Shown here: one piece after another, positions 1-5,169 of the stretch
Position numbering within the stretch: the first letter of the stretch is position 1
Layout: each line of letters begins with the position of its first letter
NCBI GenBank assembly: GCA_021158805.1
Contig: JAGGTZ010000004.1
Span: 1 to 6,529, forward strand
Reading direction: 5' to 3'
Length of the DNA stretch: 6,529 nucleotides
From: Thermoproteota archaeon
Lineage (GTDB): Archaea > Korarchaeota > Korarchaeia > Korarchaeales > Korarchaeaceae
Position numbers and translations under genes: made by a program
The notes under the pieces: model-generated
The model's input: only the letters and a program-made list of their open reading frames with translations
The model's database searches: none
What the model was told of the DNA's origin: nothing

Positions 1-147
1 ATACGCCTCGCAAATGCCGCAGCTGCTCTTACTATATCAAGACCTGGAACGGCCTTTGGACTGCCTGTATGGGATGAGATCGCAGCTATGGAATTTATAT
101 CATACGGAAAGAGTAATAACAGACGCAATCAAGCTTCACACAGATGA
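1..147 (+). CDS. PfkB-family carbohydrate/nucleoside kinase, C-terminal fragment (5' end outside window)
   Basis: Frame 1 is open from the first base to a TGA at 145-147 and gives 48 residues. The stretch starting R-L-A-N-A-A-A-A-L, followed by T-I-S-R-P-G-T-A and then L-P-V-W-D-E-I, matches the usual C-terminal end of ribokinase/PfkB proteins, where an 'ANAAAALSVTRPGA' helix and turn precede a 'P(T)xEEV' helix. The family phosphorylates sugars or nucleosides with ATP or ADP in the cytoplasm. The catalytic GxGD region lies upstream of the window, so substrate cannot be judged. About 18 residues after the E-I are polar and basic and look like a lineage-specific tail. Only the tail is visible, so the family call rests on this one motif. 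Confidence 0.62.
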   Translation: MRLANAAAALTISRPGTAFGLPVWDEIAAMEFISYGKSNNRRNQASHR

Positions 148-169
148 TTAGCATGCCCATATAGTTCAA

Positions 170-180
170 CTTTTTAATTT
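170..180 (+). promoter_or_regulatory. TATA-like box for the flippase-like gene
   Basis: A T/A-rich block (CTTTTTAATTT) sits with its centre about 26 bp before the ATG at 201. This is the normal archaeal TATA-to-start-site distance, so transcription would begin at or beside the ATG, giving a leaderless mRNA. No GGAGG or GGTG motif lies in the 20 bases before the ATG, which agrees with that. The assignment is by spacing and composition only. Confidence 0.5.
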
Positions 181-200
181 CCTCCTCAAGGGTTATCCCG

Positions 201-1205
201 ATGTCCTCCTATGAGGAAGTGCCTAAAATTGGGAAGAAGAGCTTGCTATTACTACTCATGGGCCTTGTACTCATGGTACCACTGCTGGCCACATTCGATC
301 TAGGGGAGGCCATGGAGAATCTGAGAAAAATAGGTCCCGTACCCGTATTCTTATCTTTCCTATCAATACATATTGGTGTTCTCTTCTATAACCTTGGCTG
401 GTACATACTTCTAGATAAGAGGGCCTGTTTCAAAGATGTATTCCTCATAGGGTGGACAAGTCTCTTTGTCAACCTCCTTATCCCCGCTGGTTCGGCCTCA
501 GGCGAAGTTGCTAGAGTCTACTTCATCAGAAAGAAAGCAGACCTTCCTACAGGCGAAGCTCTCTCAACAATAGTGGCTCATAGAGTTGTTATGATAGTGC
601 CCTTCATAGTAAGCATAATCCTAGGTACTTCGTACCTATTATCAATGATAGGGCCTAGTGAAAGGAGCTTAATTGCCATTATGTCATCCATAGTCCTAAT
701 GAGCGCCTTCTTTTATCTAATATATAAACTTAGCATGGATGATAGTAAACTGATAAAGATAGTATCCTTCATTGAGAGAAAGTTAAACAAAAATTATGAG
801 AATATAAAGAGTACGATCAGGGAATATTCGCAAGCTTTTAGAAACCTAATGAATAATAGGAGGATGCTCCTCCTTTCTCTGACATGTTCTTTTCTCAATT
901 GGCTATTTGATATGCTCCCCATATTCATCTATTTCATTGCCATGGGATACTGGATAGATCCGCTAATGGGCGCTTTAATATATTCAGTCTCAATAATATT
1001 GGTCCTAATCCCCATAGGAATACCCGGAAACACTGGTATAAGGGAATGGACGATGACTGGTCTATTATCAGCTATAGGATTAACTAAGGGAGAGGCTCTA
1101 GCTCTAACACTTGTCTCCTCTACAGTAACGGTATTCCTGAATGAACTAATGTTTGGACTCATAGCATATATCATCCTAATAAAGAATTTATCTAAAAAGG
1201 GCTGA
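201..1205 (+). CDS. Flippase-like integral membrane protein (lysylphosphatidylglycerol synthase TM / UPF0104 family)
   Basis: This 334-residue protein is very hydrophobic, with about eight predicted membrane segments (roughly residues 13-31, 47-71, 79-96, 122-150, 157-176, 223-251, 255-276 and 303-326). A polar, charged loop lies near 178-218. Two signatures of the family are readable: N-L-L-I-P-A-G followed by S-G-E-V-A-R-V-Y (about 90-107), and I-P-G-N-T-G-I-R-E near residue 277. The same domain forms the membrane part of bacterial MprF and archaeal AglD, and such stand-alone proteins are suspected to move lipid-linked substrates across the membrane; this copy has no synthase or glycosyltransferase domain. 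The ATG at 201 fits a leaderless start from the box at 170-180. The aminotransferase gene downstream seems to have its own promoter, so a shared operon is doubtful. Substrate is unknown. Confidence 0.85.
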   Translation: MSSYEEVPKIGKKSLLLLLMGLVLMVPLLATFDLGEAMENLRKIGPVPVFLSFLSIHIGVLFYNLGWYILLDKRACFKDVFLIGWTSLFVNLLIPAGSASGEVARVYFIRKKADLPTGEALSTIVAHRVVMIVPFIVSIILGTSYLLSMIGPSERSLIAIMSSIVLMSAFFYLIYKLSMDDSKLIKIVSFIERKLNKNYENIKSTIREYSQAFRNLMNNRRMLLLSLTCSFLNWLFDMLPIFIYFIAMGYWIDPLMGALIYSVSIILVLIPIGIPGNTGIREWTMTGLLSAIGLTKGEALALTLVSSTVTVFLNELMFGLIAYIILIKNLSKKG

Positions 1206-1225
1206 AGCAGACCTAGTTGCTATTC

Positions 1226-1240
1226 GTAAAACTTTTTCAG
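1226..1240 (+). promoter_or_regulatory. TATA-like box for the aminotransferase gene
   Basis: The 53 bases between the flippase-like gene and the aminotransferase contain TAAAACTTTTTC, closely resembling the box before the flippase-like gene. Its T-run is centred near 1234-1235, about 25 bp before the ATG at 1259. This spacing favours transcription starting at or near 1259. It is inferred by analogy and spacing. Confidence 0.42.
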
Positions 1241-1258
1241 TATTCTTGTATACATGAG

Positions 1259-2446
1259 ATGGTGGATTTTATGCCCAAGCTCGCTAATAGGATGTCTTCT
1301 TTGGGGGTTGAAGGCGCATTCATAGTGCTAGCGAAGGCCAGAGAATTAGAGAGGGAGGGAAAAGACGTTATACATCTTGAGATAGGAGAGCCTGGATATC
1401 TCCCCCCGCGTCATGTCTTGGAAGCAACTAAAAAAGCAGTTGACCAGGGAATGACGAAGTATACCCCCTCTGCAGGTATATACGAGCTTAGAGAAGCTAT
1501 TGCAGATAGAGTATCTAGTACAAGGGGTGTGGATGTTTCTGCGGAAAATGTAGTTGTAACTGTTGGGGCTAAGATGGCTATCTTCGCTTCCTTGGTGATG
1601 CTTGTCGATCCAGGGGATGAAGTAGTGATACCTATGCCCGCTTATCCTGCTTATGAGAGCGTAGCTAGGTTTGCTGGCGGGGTAGTGAAACCGGTCCTCT
1701 TAAGGGAGGAAAAAGGCTTTTCGCCAGATGTTGAGGACATTTTAAGTGTAGTTTCGGAAAAGACCAAAGCTATCGTAATAAACACACCAGGTAATCCAAC
1801 AGGAGGCATCTATAAAAGGGAAGATCTGGAAGAGATCGTGAAGTTAGCCATAGAGAAGGATATAGTTATCATATCTGACGAGATCTATGAAGATATAATC
1901 TTCGATGGGAAAAAACATGAAAGCATTCTTTCGGTACCAGGGGCTGAAGATGTCTCTATCATGATAAGTGGATTTAGTAAAACATGGGCTATGACGGGAT
2001 ATAGATTGGGCTATGTTGTAGCTAAGAAGGAATTCACTGAAAAAATAACCAAGATTCAAATAAATACAACTTCATGTCCTGCACATTTCACTCAGATAGC
2101 TGCCATAGAGGCATTAAAAGGCCCATGGGATGAGGTGAAAGCAATGATAGAGGACTATCAGTATAAGAGAGACCTGATCTATGATGAAATCAACAAAATA
2201 AATGGCTTCACAATGATAAAACCTGCAGGAACTTTCTATGCATTCCCCAACATAAAGAAAACAGGGATGTCCTCAGAAGAAATGGCTACTAAGCTGCTCG
2301 AGGAAGCAGGCGTCGCCCTACTCCCAGGAACAGCGTTTGGGGATGCTGGAGAGGGGTACCTCAGGATATCATTCGCTGGACCAAGGGAAGATATAGTAGA
2401 GGGTATGAAGAGAATAAGGGAGTTTATGTCATCTATAAGTCAATAA
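1259..2446 (+). CDS. Class I/II PLP-dependent aminotransferase (aspartate/aromatic aminotransferase-like, AAT superfamily)
   Basis: The 395-residue product is a complete fold-type I aminotransferase that moves an amino group between amino acids and 2-oxo acids in the cytoplasm. Visible landmarks in order are Y-T-P-S-A-G near the N-terminus, N-T-P-G-N-P-T-G (cofactor-contacting Asn), S-D-E-I-Y (Asp and Tyr contacting PLP), S-G-F-S-K-T-W with the Schiff-base lysine at residue 241, and Y-L-R-I-S-F with the substrate-carboxylate Arg at 369. Length is typical. Three starts are possible. TTG at 1217 lies upstream of the promoter-like box and is unlikely. ATG at 1259 fits a leaderless start. ATG at 1271 gives M-P-K-L-A-N-R-M, where most relatives begin, and has GGTGG 6 bases upstream. 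The choice between 1259 and 1271 is open. Donor specificity (Asp, Ala, aromatic) cannot be read from sequence. The 3' end overlaps the convergent phosphoesterase gene by 14 bp. Confidence 0.9.
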   Translation: MVDFMPKLANRMSSLGVEGAFIVLAKARELEREGKDVIHLEIGEPGYLPPRHVLEATKKAVDQGMTKYTPSAGIYELREAIADRVSSTRGVDVSAENVVVTVGAKMAIFASLVMLVDPGDEVVIPMPAYPAYESVARFAGGVVKPVLLREEKGFSPDVEDILSVVSEKTKAIVINTPGNPTGGIYKREDLEEIVKLAIEKDIVIISDEIYEDIIFDGKKHESILSVPGAEDVSIMISGFSKTWAMTGYRLGYVVAKKEFTEKITKIQINTTSCPAHFTQIAAIEALKGPWDEVKAMIEDYQYKRDLIYDEINKINGFTMIKPAGTFYAFPNIKKTGMSSEEMATKLLEEAGVALLPGTAFGDAGEGYLRISFAGPREDIVEGMKRIREFMSSISQ

Positions 2447-2936
2447 TCTCAACCTCTTTTTCTATAGTGTCCAATATAGCCACAGTCCTTCTGCCGGTTA
2501 GCTTCCCCGAAGATTCGCCGGGGTTGAATATGAGAGACCCATTAATTTCTTCCAGATGAAGCTCATGCGTGTGACCATAAAGGATCAGCTCATATTCACT
2601 GGACTCAGCCATTCTCAGGGCGACCTTCTTTGTTAACTCTTTAGATCCAAAGCCATGGAACATTAGAGATTTAAGTCCCCCCAACTCTAACTCCACAGGT
2701 GCCGTATAGTAAATACCTCCATTCTCGAGTACTGTGGTAACTAGTAGTGCTTCTGCATCGTTGTTACCTCTTAAAATCCTAAAGGGAATACCCGAGCTTA
2801 TTATCGGCTTTAAGGTAAAAGGAGAGACGAGATCGCCAAGGTGAATAATCTCATCAACACCAAATCTTTGGAATAATTCTACAGCCCTTTCTAGGGAATC
2901 TATATCGTCATGCGTATCTGAAATTACCCCTACCAA
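2433..2936 (-). CDS. YfcE/MJ0936-family metallophosphoesterase (putative phosphodiesterase)
   Basis: This 167-residue protein carries nearly the whole calcineurin-like metal-site set at the expected spacing: D7-x-H9 (I-S-D-T-H-D), G-D-L with D35, G-N-N-D with N58, H94 (F-H-G), G-H-T-H with H122 and H124, and a closing N-P-G-E at 138-141. Length matches the small MJ0936/YfcE class, which binds two divalent metals and hydrolyses phosphodiesters; natural substrates are mostly unknown. Where relatives often read T-H-G-H, this protein reads F-H-G-F, so the second His is absent. The start is TTG at 2936: M-V-G-V-I-S-D-T-H begins right at the first beta strand, and AGGTGAT lies 8 bases upstream. It follows the Thg1-like gene by 51 bp on the same strand, so it may be cotranscribed or use its own weak promoter. 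Its stop lies within the convergent aminotransferase gene. Confidence 0.88.
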   Translation of the reverse strand: MVGVISDTHDDIDSLERAVELFQRFGVDEIIHLGDLVSPFTLKPIISSGIPFRILRGNNDAEALLVTTVLENGGIYYTAPVELELGGLKSLMFHGFGSKELTKKVALRMAESSEYELILYGHTHELHLEEINGSLIFNPGESSGKLTGRRTVAILDTIEKEVEIIDL

Positions 2937-2944
2937 CAGACCAC

Positions 2945-2951
2945 ATCACCT
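2945..2951 (-). promoter_or_regulatory. Ribosome binding site deciding the TTG start of the phosphoesterase
   Basis: On the minus strand this reads AGGTGAT, an uninterrupted match to the complement of the archaeal 16S rRNA 3' tail (AUCACCUCC). It leaves 8 bases before the TTG at 2936. This supports TTG as the real start, since no ATG or GTG lies at a suitable distance. Confidence 0.72.
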
Positions 2952-2970
2952 TCCTCGGTCTAAGGTGGGC

Positions 2971-2996
2971 TCCACTAAAAACTAAACTTAAGTGGA
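2971..2996. repeat. Perfect 6-bp inverted repeat around an A/T-rich spacer
   Basis: TCCACT at 2971-2976 and AGTGGA at 2991-2996 are exact inverted copies separated by 14 A/T-rich bases. The right arm and part of the spacer fall in the last codons and stop of the Thg1-like gene; the spacer on the minus strand reads TAAGTTTAGTTTTT. That spacer is also the only TATA-like stretch before the phosphoesterase, centred about 25-30 bp before its Shine-Dalgarno. It could be a weak 3' hairpin or a promoter with flanking arms. The arms are short enough to be chance. Confidence 0.3.
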
Positions 2997-3716
2997 CAAT
3001 AGATCCAGCAGGTATTCCCTCCCCTCCGGCGTAGAAAATAGAGGTGGTTCCCAATCTATCTTAGTTCTTCTCCTAATTACAGGACCAGCCCTAGATTCTT
3101 CTTTTATTACTTCAACTCTTTTGACAATAACGCCCCTTCTCTGCCATGCTGGTACTTTTGCCACGTTTATCCCAAGCTTGTTGAAGATTATCTCATGTAA
3201 TTCCTTGGATTTAGCGCCTTTTAGGATCTCTGAAGCTTCTTTTAATGTGTAACCGTCCTCTTCAAGGGCCTTAAGTGCATAAGAGTTTATAGTGTTTCTC
3301 CAAGCTTCTGACTGCCTCCAAGTTAAGTAGTCTATTATCTCCTCCTTACTTCTAACCAAGATTATTCTTCCATCAAAGCTAAGAGGCCTACCAAAAGTAC
3401 TTGATAAATGTCCTGAGGAGTAGGATGCTAATATCGAGACCACCTTCTCTACTCTCCCTTCCCAAGGGATTGGCGGATGTAAAACGAAAGAGATTTCATC
3501 AGAAAATGTATACGCAAGTAATATAGGGAAACCTCCCTCTACTAGCTTTACCGGAATATTCGCTAGAGCTTCTATGAGCCTCCTATCAAAAGGCTTCTCA
3601 AGCTCTAACTCCATGGCAACTTTCCTGAATCTCCATCCATCCACTCTTACAACTATAGGGATATCTGGAGGGACTTTTAAGCTAGAGAAAATCTCCCTAC
3701 TTTTCCAATCTATCAT
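2988..3716 (-). CDS. Thg1-like protein (TLP): 3'-5' nucleotidyltransferase acting on tRNA 5' ends
   Basis: The 242-residue product has the Thg1 catalytic core. V-V-R-V-D-G-W (D26, G27) and F-S-D-E-I-S-F-V (D73) are the two metal-binding carboxylate motifs of the polymerase-like palm. S-F-D-G-R (D115) and W-R-Q-S-E-A-W-R-N-T-I-N-S-Y (133-146) match the conserved central helix. A C-terminal V-P-A-W-Q-R-R-G-V motif is typical of archaeal members. Thg1 proper adds G-1 to tRNA-His; archaeal and bacterial TLPs mainly repair 5'-truncated tRNAs in a template-dependent 3'-to-5' direction, so repair is the likelier role. The ATG at 3716 is the only early start, since an in-frame stop lies 12 bases upstream. 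It begins one base after the stop of the NifX-like gene and has no clear Shine-Dalgarno, which implies translational coupling. Confidence 0.92.
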   Translation of the reverse strand: MIDWKSREIFSSLKVPPDIPIVVRVDGWRFRKVAMELELEKPFDRRLIEALANIPVKLVEGGFPILLAYTFSDEISFVLHPPIPWEGRVEKVVSILASYSSGHLSSTFGRPLSFDGRIILVRSKEEIIDYLTWRQSEAWRNTINSYALKALEEDGYTLKEASEILKGAKSKELHEIIFNKLGINVAKVPAWQRRGVIVKRVEVIKEESRAGPVIRRRTKIDWEPPLFSTPEGREYLLDLLST

Positions 3717-3717
3717 A

Positions 3718-4050
3718 TTACCCGCTCAATCTAGATATCTTTTCAGCAACCTCAAGTACGGCAGATTCTACATCTTCATTATCGGTTTCAAGAGTGATTA
3801 TACCTCTAGCCTCCACTATTTCTCTCAGTTCGGCATCAAATTCTTTGGCTATGAGTACCTCACAATCTCTTAGTATCTCTAACACGGAAGCCGGACCTCT
3901 TTTACTATCCCTCCTTGTGTTAACTCTCATTTCCACCTTAGTTGGGCTCCTTCCAAGCACATCATATATCATAAAGAACTTGGCTTCATGGAAGGAGCCA
4001 TCCTTTAGCGATTTACCATCATCTGTAGCTACAGCGACACGGATCGGCAA
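3718..4050 (-). CDS. NifX/NifB C-terminal-type (dinitrogenase Fe-Mo cofactor biosynthesis family) small protein
   Basis: This 110-residue protein has the layout of the stand-alone NifX-like domain, an RNase-H-like alpha/beta fold. It shows an N-terminal R-V-A-V-A-T-D-D-G-K strand and loop, F-F-M-I-Y-D in the second strand, D-C-E-V-L-I-A-K-E-F in the middle, and E-A-R-G-I-I-T-L-E-T-D followed by a C-terminal helix. Related proteins bind Fe-S/Fe-Mo clusters in nitrogen fixers, but archaeal stand-alone copies are widespread without nitrogenase and their role is undetermined. The usual H-F-G-R near residue 20 reads F-H-E-A here, the glycine-rich G-G-I-G-P turn is missing, and there is no cysteine cluster, so cofactor binding is doubtful. 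The TTG start at 4050 is forced by an in-frame TGA at 4057-4059 and has GGAGG 10 bases upstream. The Thg1-like gene follows after one base. Confidence 0.72.
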   Translation of the reverse strand: MPIRVAVATDDGKSLKDGSFHEAKFFMIYDVLGRSPTKVEMRVNTRRDSKRGPASVLEILRDCEVLIAKEFDAELREIVEARGIITLETDNEDVESAVLEVAEKISRLSG

Positions 4051-4060
4051 ACCATCTCAT

Positions 4061-4065
4061 CCTCC
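4061..4065 (-). promoter_or_regulatory. Ribosome binding site for the NifX-like gene
   Basis: The minus strand reads GGGAGG here, with 10 bases between GGAGG and the TTG at 4050. Two ATGs lie nearer (4055 and 4060), but both are out of frame with the gene, and an in-frame TGA at 4057-4059 rules out longer versions, so this site marks the TTG start. Confidence 0.62.
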
Positions 4066-4075
4066 CATAGCCACT

Positions 4076-4120
4076 GATCTCAGGATCTCACAAGATATAA
4101 TTATGCCGCTGACGATCTCA
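4076..4120. repeat. Three direct copies of GATCTCA (minus strand TGAGATC) flanking a TATA-like box
   Basis: Exact copies lie at 4076-4082, 4084-4090 and 4114-4120, and a six-base match (ATCTCA) lies at 4054-4059. All have the same orientation. The left pair sits at the predicted transcription start of the NifX-like gene and the right copy lies just upstream of its TATA-like box. The right copy is also centred in a small palindrome, CGAT-CTC-ATCG (4113-4123). This could be an operator. The heptamer also appears singly in coding sequence elsewhere (near 75, 5462 and 6148), which weakens the case. Confidence 0.4.
4095..4104 (-). promoter_or_regulatory. TATA-like box for the NifX-like/Thg1-like pair
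   Basis: In the 79-bp gap between the DHH gene and the NifX-like gene the minus strand carries ATAATTATAT, the most A/T-rich stretch of the gap. Counting about 26 bp downstream puts transcription start near 4072, leaving a leader of about 22 bases that contains the GGAGG site. The pair could thus be transcribed apart from the upstream genes, though readthrough is also possible. Confidence 0.5.
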
Positions 4121-4128
4121 TCGAGTAT

Positions 4129-5169
4129 TTACCGGCTAAGTACCTTACTCAATGAGCGTATGGTCCTTTCCAAATAATCGGAGTCGATTATGATAGAGGC
4201 AAAATCCTTCCCTCCAAATAATGAGAACTCCAGACCTTCTAGTTCTCTCCTGACGACATGACCTAGATCCATGTCCTCCCTAGTGGCTATGTAGATAAGC
4301 CCAAGAGGAGGATCATAAAAGAAACTTAGGGCACATTTAACAATCTCCTTCTTTGATATGAGAGCTAACACGATCCTTTGATAGGGCTCAGGAGATTCCC
4401 ATGCTCCGAAAGAATCTCTCATCAGGAAGGGCTCATCGAGAACATTCCTTATTTCCTCCTTAACATCATTCACCTTACTCCTCAGCAGGCTGGCTGTTGC
4501 TGAATTACCACTTAAGAACCAACTTGGATCATCAAAAGACTCCTGTAAGGCTGATGCCGCTAAATAGATCCAGTCTTCACCTAGGAATGAAGCAGCAACT
4601 AGAACCTCCTGTATTTCCCTCAGGGATAGATCTTCCGAAAGCTCGGGCCATGATAATTTCGCTCTCTCATAGGTCTCTAAGCAAGGTTTAGAGTGGCATT
4701 TTCCGTAAAACCCAGAAGCCGCTATCCAGGAGAGCATATCGTTCTCTTCATTAAATTCTACTGCTAGTAGATAGACTAACAGGCTTGTAGATATACCTGC
4801 TTTATCTATACCTAACCTAGCAATATTTCCCTGATTATAAACGTAGGTAGATCCATGATCTATTATGATAACCTCTCTAAATAACTCTCCAGCTGCTTGA
4901 ATGAGCCCACTTCCGTGAGGAGGGATGTCAATGAAGACTAGAGAGTCGCATTTTCCCGCATAATACTCAACGACTTCCATAAAGTTTTCAGGGACCGCAA
5001 CGGCCATATCAGCATAAATTCCCTTCTGGGATGCTATCTCAGACAAGATAACCGAAGATGCTATCCCATCAGGTGAGGGGGGAAATACTATCCCCATATT
5101 GCTTATACTAGAAAATCGACTATCTAGGATCTGGTAAGCTCTCTTAGACCACTCAGAGAGGTTTTCCAT
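4129..5169 (-). CDS. DHH/DHHA1 (RecJ-like) family protein with degenerate catalytic motifs; possible archaeal Cdc45-like factor
   Basis: The 346-residue protein keeps the DHH-then-DHHA1 layout but not the active site. Motif I, usually H-x-D-A-D-G, reads P-P-S-P-D-G-I-A-S (about 30-38): the His and first Asp are lost and the second Asp is kept. The motif II Asp is present in V-F-I-D-I (D81). The signature D-H-H reads I-I-D-H-G (104-106). The C-terminal G-G-G-H turn reads F-G-G-K (319-321). Active RecJ-family nucleases need these residues for two-metal phosphodiester cleavage, so hydrolysis is unlikely. Inactive DHH proteins of similar size in Sulfolobus (RecJdbh) bind GINS and are regarded as Cdc45. 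The match to that role is inference; a non-replicative inactive phosphoesterase is the alternative. AGGAGGT precedes two tandem ATGs; the second (5169) has the better 5-base spacing, while the first would start at 5172. The gene overlaps the surface-protein stop. Confidence 0.72.
   Translation of the reverse strand: MENLSEWSKRAYQILDSRFSSISNMGIVFPPSPDGIASSVILSEIASQKGIYADMAVAVPENFMEVVEYYAGKCDSLVFIDIPPHGSGLIQAAGELFREVIIIDHGSTYVYNQGNIARLGIDKAGISTSLLVYLLAVEFNEENDMLSWIAASGFYGKCHSKPCLETYERAKLSWPELSEDLSLREIQEVLVAASFLGEDWIYLAASALQESFDDPSWFLSGNSATASLLRSKVNDVKEEIRNVLDEPFLMRDSFGAWESPEPYQRIVLALISKKEIVKCALSFFYDPPLGLIYIATREDMDLGHVVRRELEGLEFSLFGGKDFASIIIDSDYLERTIRSLSKVLSR

Noticed and set aside
929..1174. 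Minus-strand open frame opposite the flippase-like gene, and similar antisense frames at 1844-2059, 2992-3252, 3574-3873, 3794-4177, 4497-4691, 5596-5850 and 5950-6228
   Set aside because: Each lies opposite a well-supported gene, shows no family motif and is of low-complexity or unlikely composition. They are by-products of the coding strand.
1217..1258. TTG at 1217 as the aminotransferase start, adding 14 residues
   Set aside because: It lies upstream of the promoter-like T-run at 1231-1237, has no Shine-Dalgarno, and the added residues extend before the point where the family begins.
2454..2463. CTCTTTTTCT just after the aminotransferase stop, as a plus-strand T-rich terminator
   Set aside because: Only five consecutive T residues, and it lies inside the phosphoesterase coding sequence, so the run is explained by codons. 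It could still help termination but cannot be supported.
2964..2974. GTGG-GCT-CCAC mini-hairpin between the Thg1-like and phosphoesterase genes
   Set aside because: A four-base stem with a three-base loop is too short to be meaningful without conservation data.
4057..4131. In-frame open stretch of 23 codons after the DHH stop, as a possible readthrough extension or tiny gene
   Set aside because: It has no start codon near its beginning, and a run of 23 codons without a stop is common by chance. The stretch is better explained as promoter and leader for the next gene.
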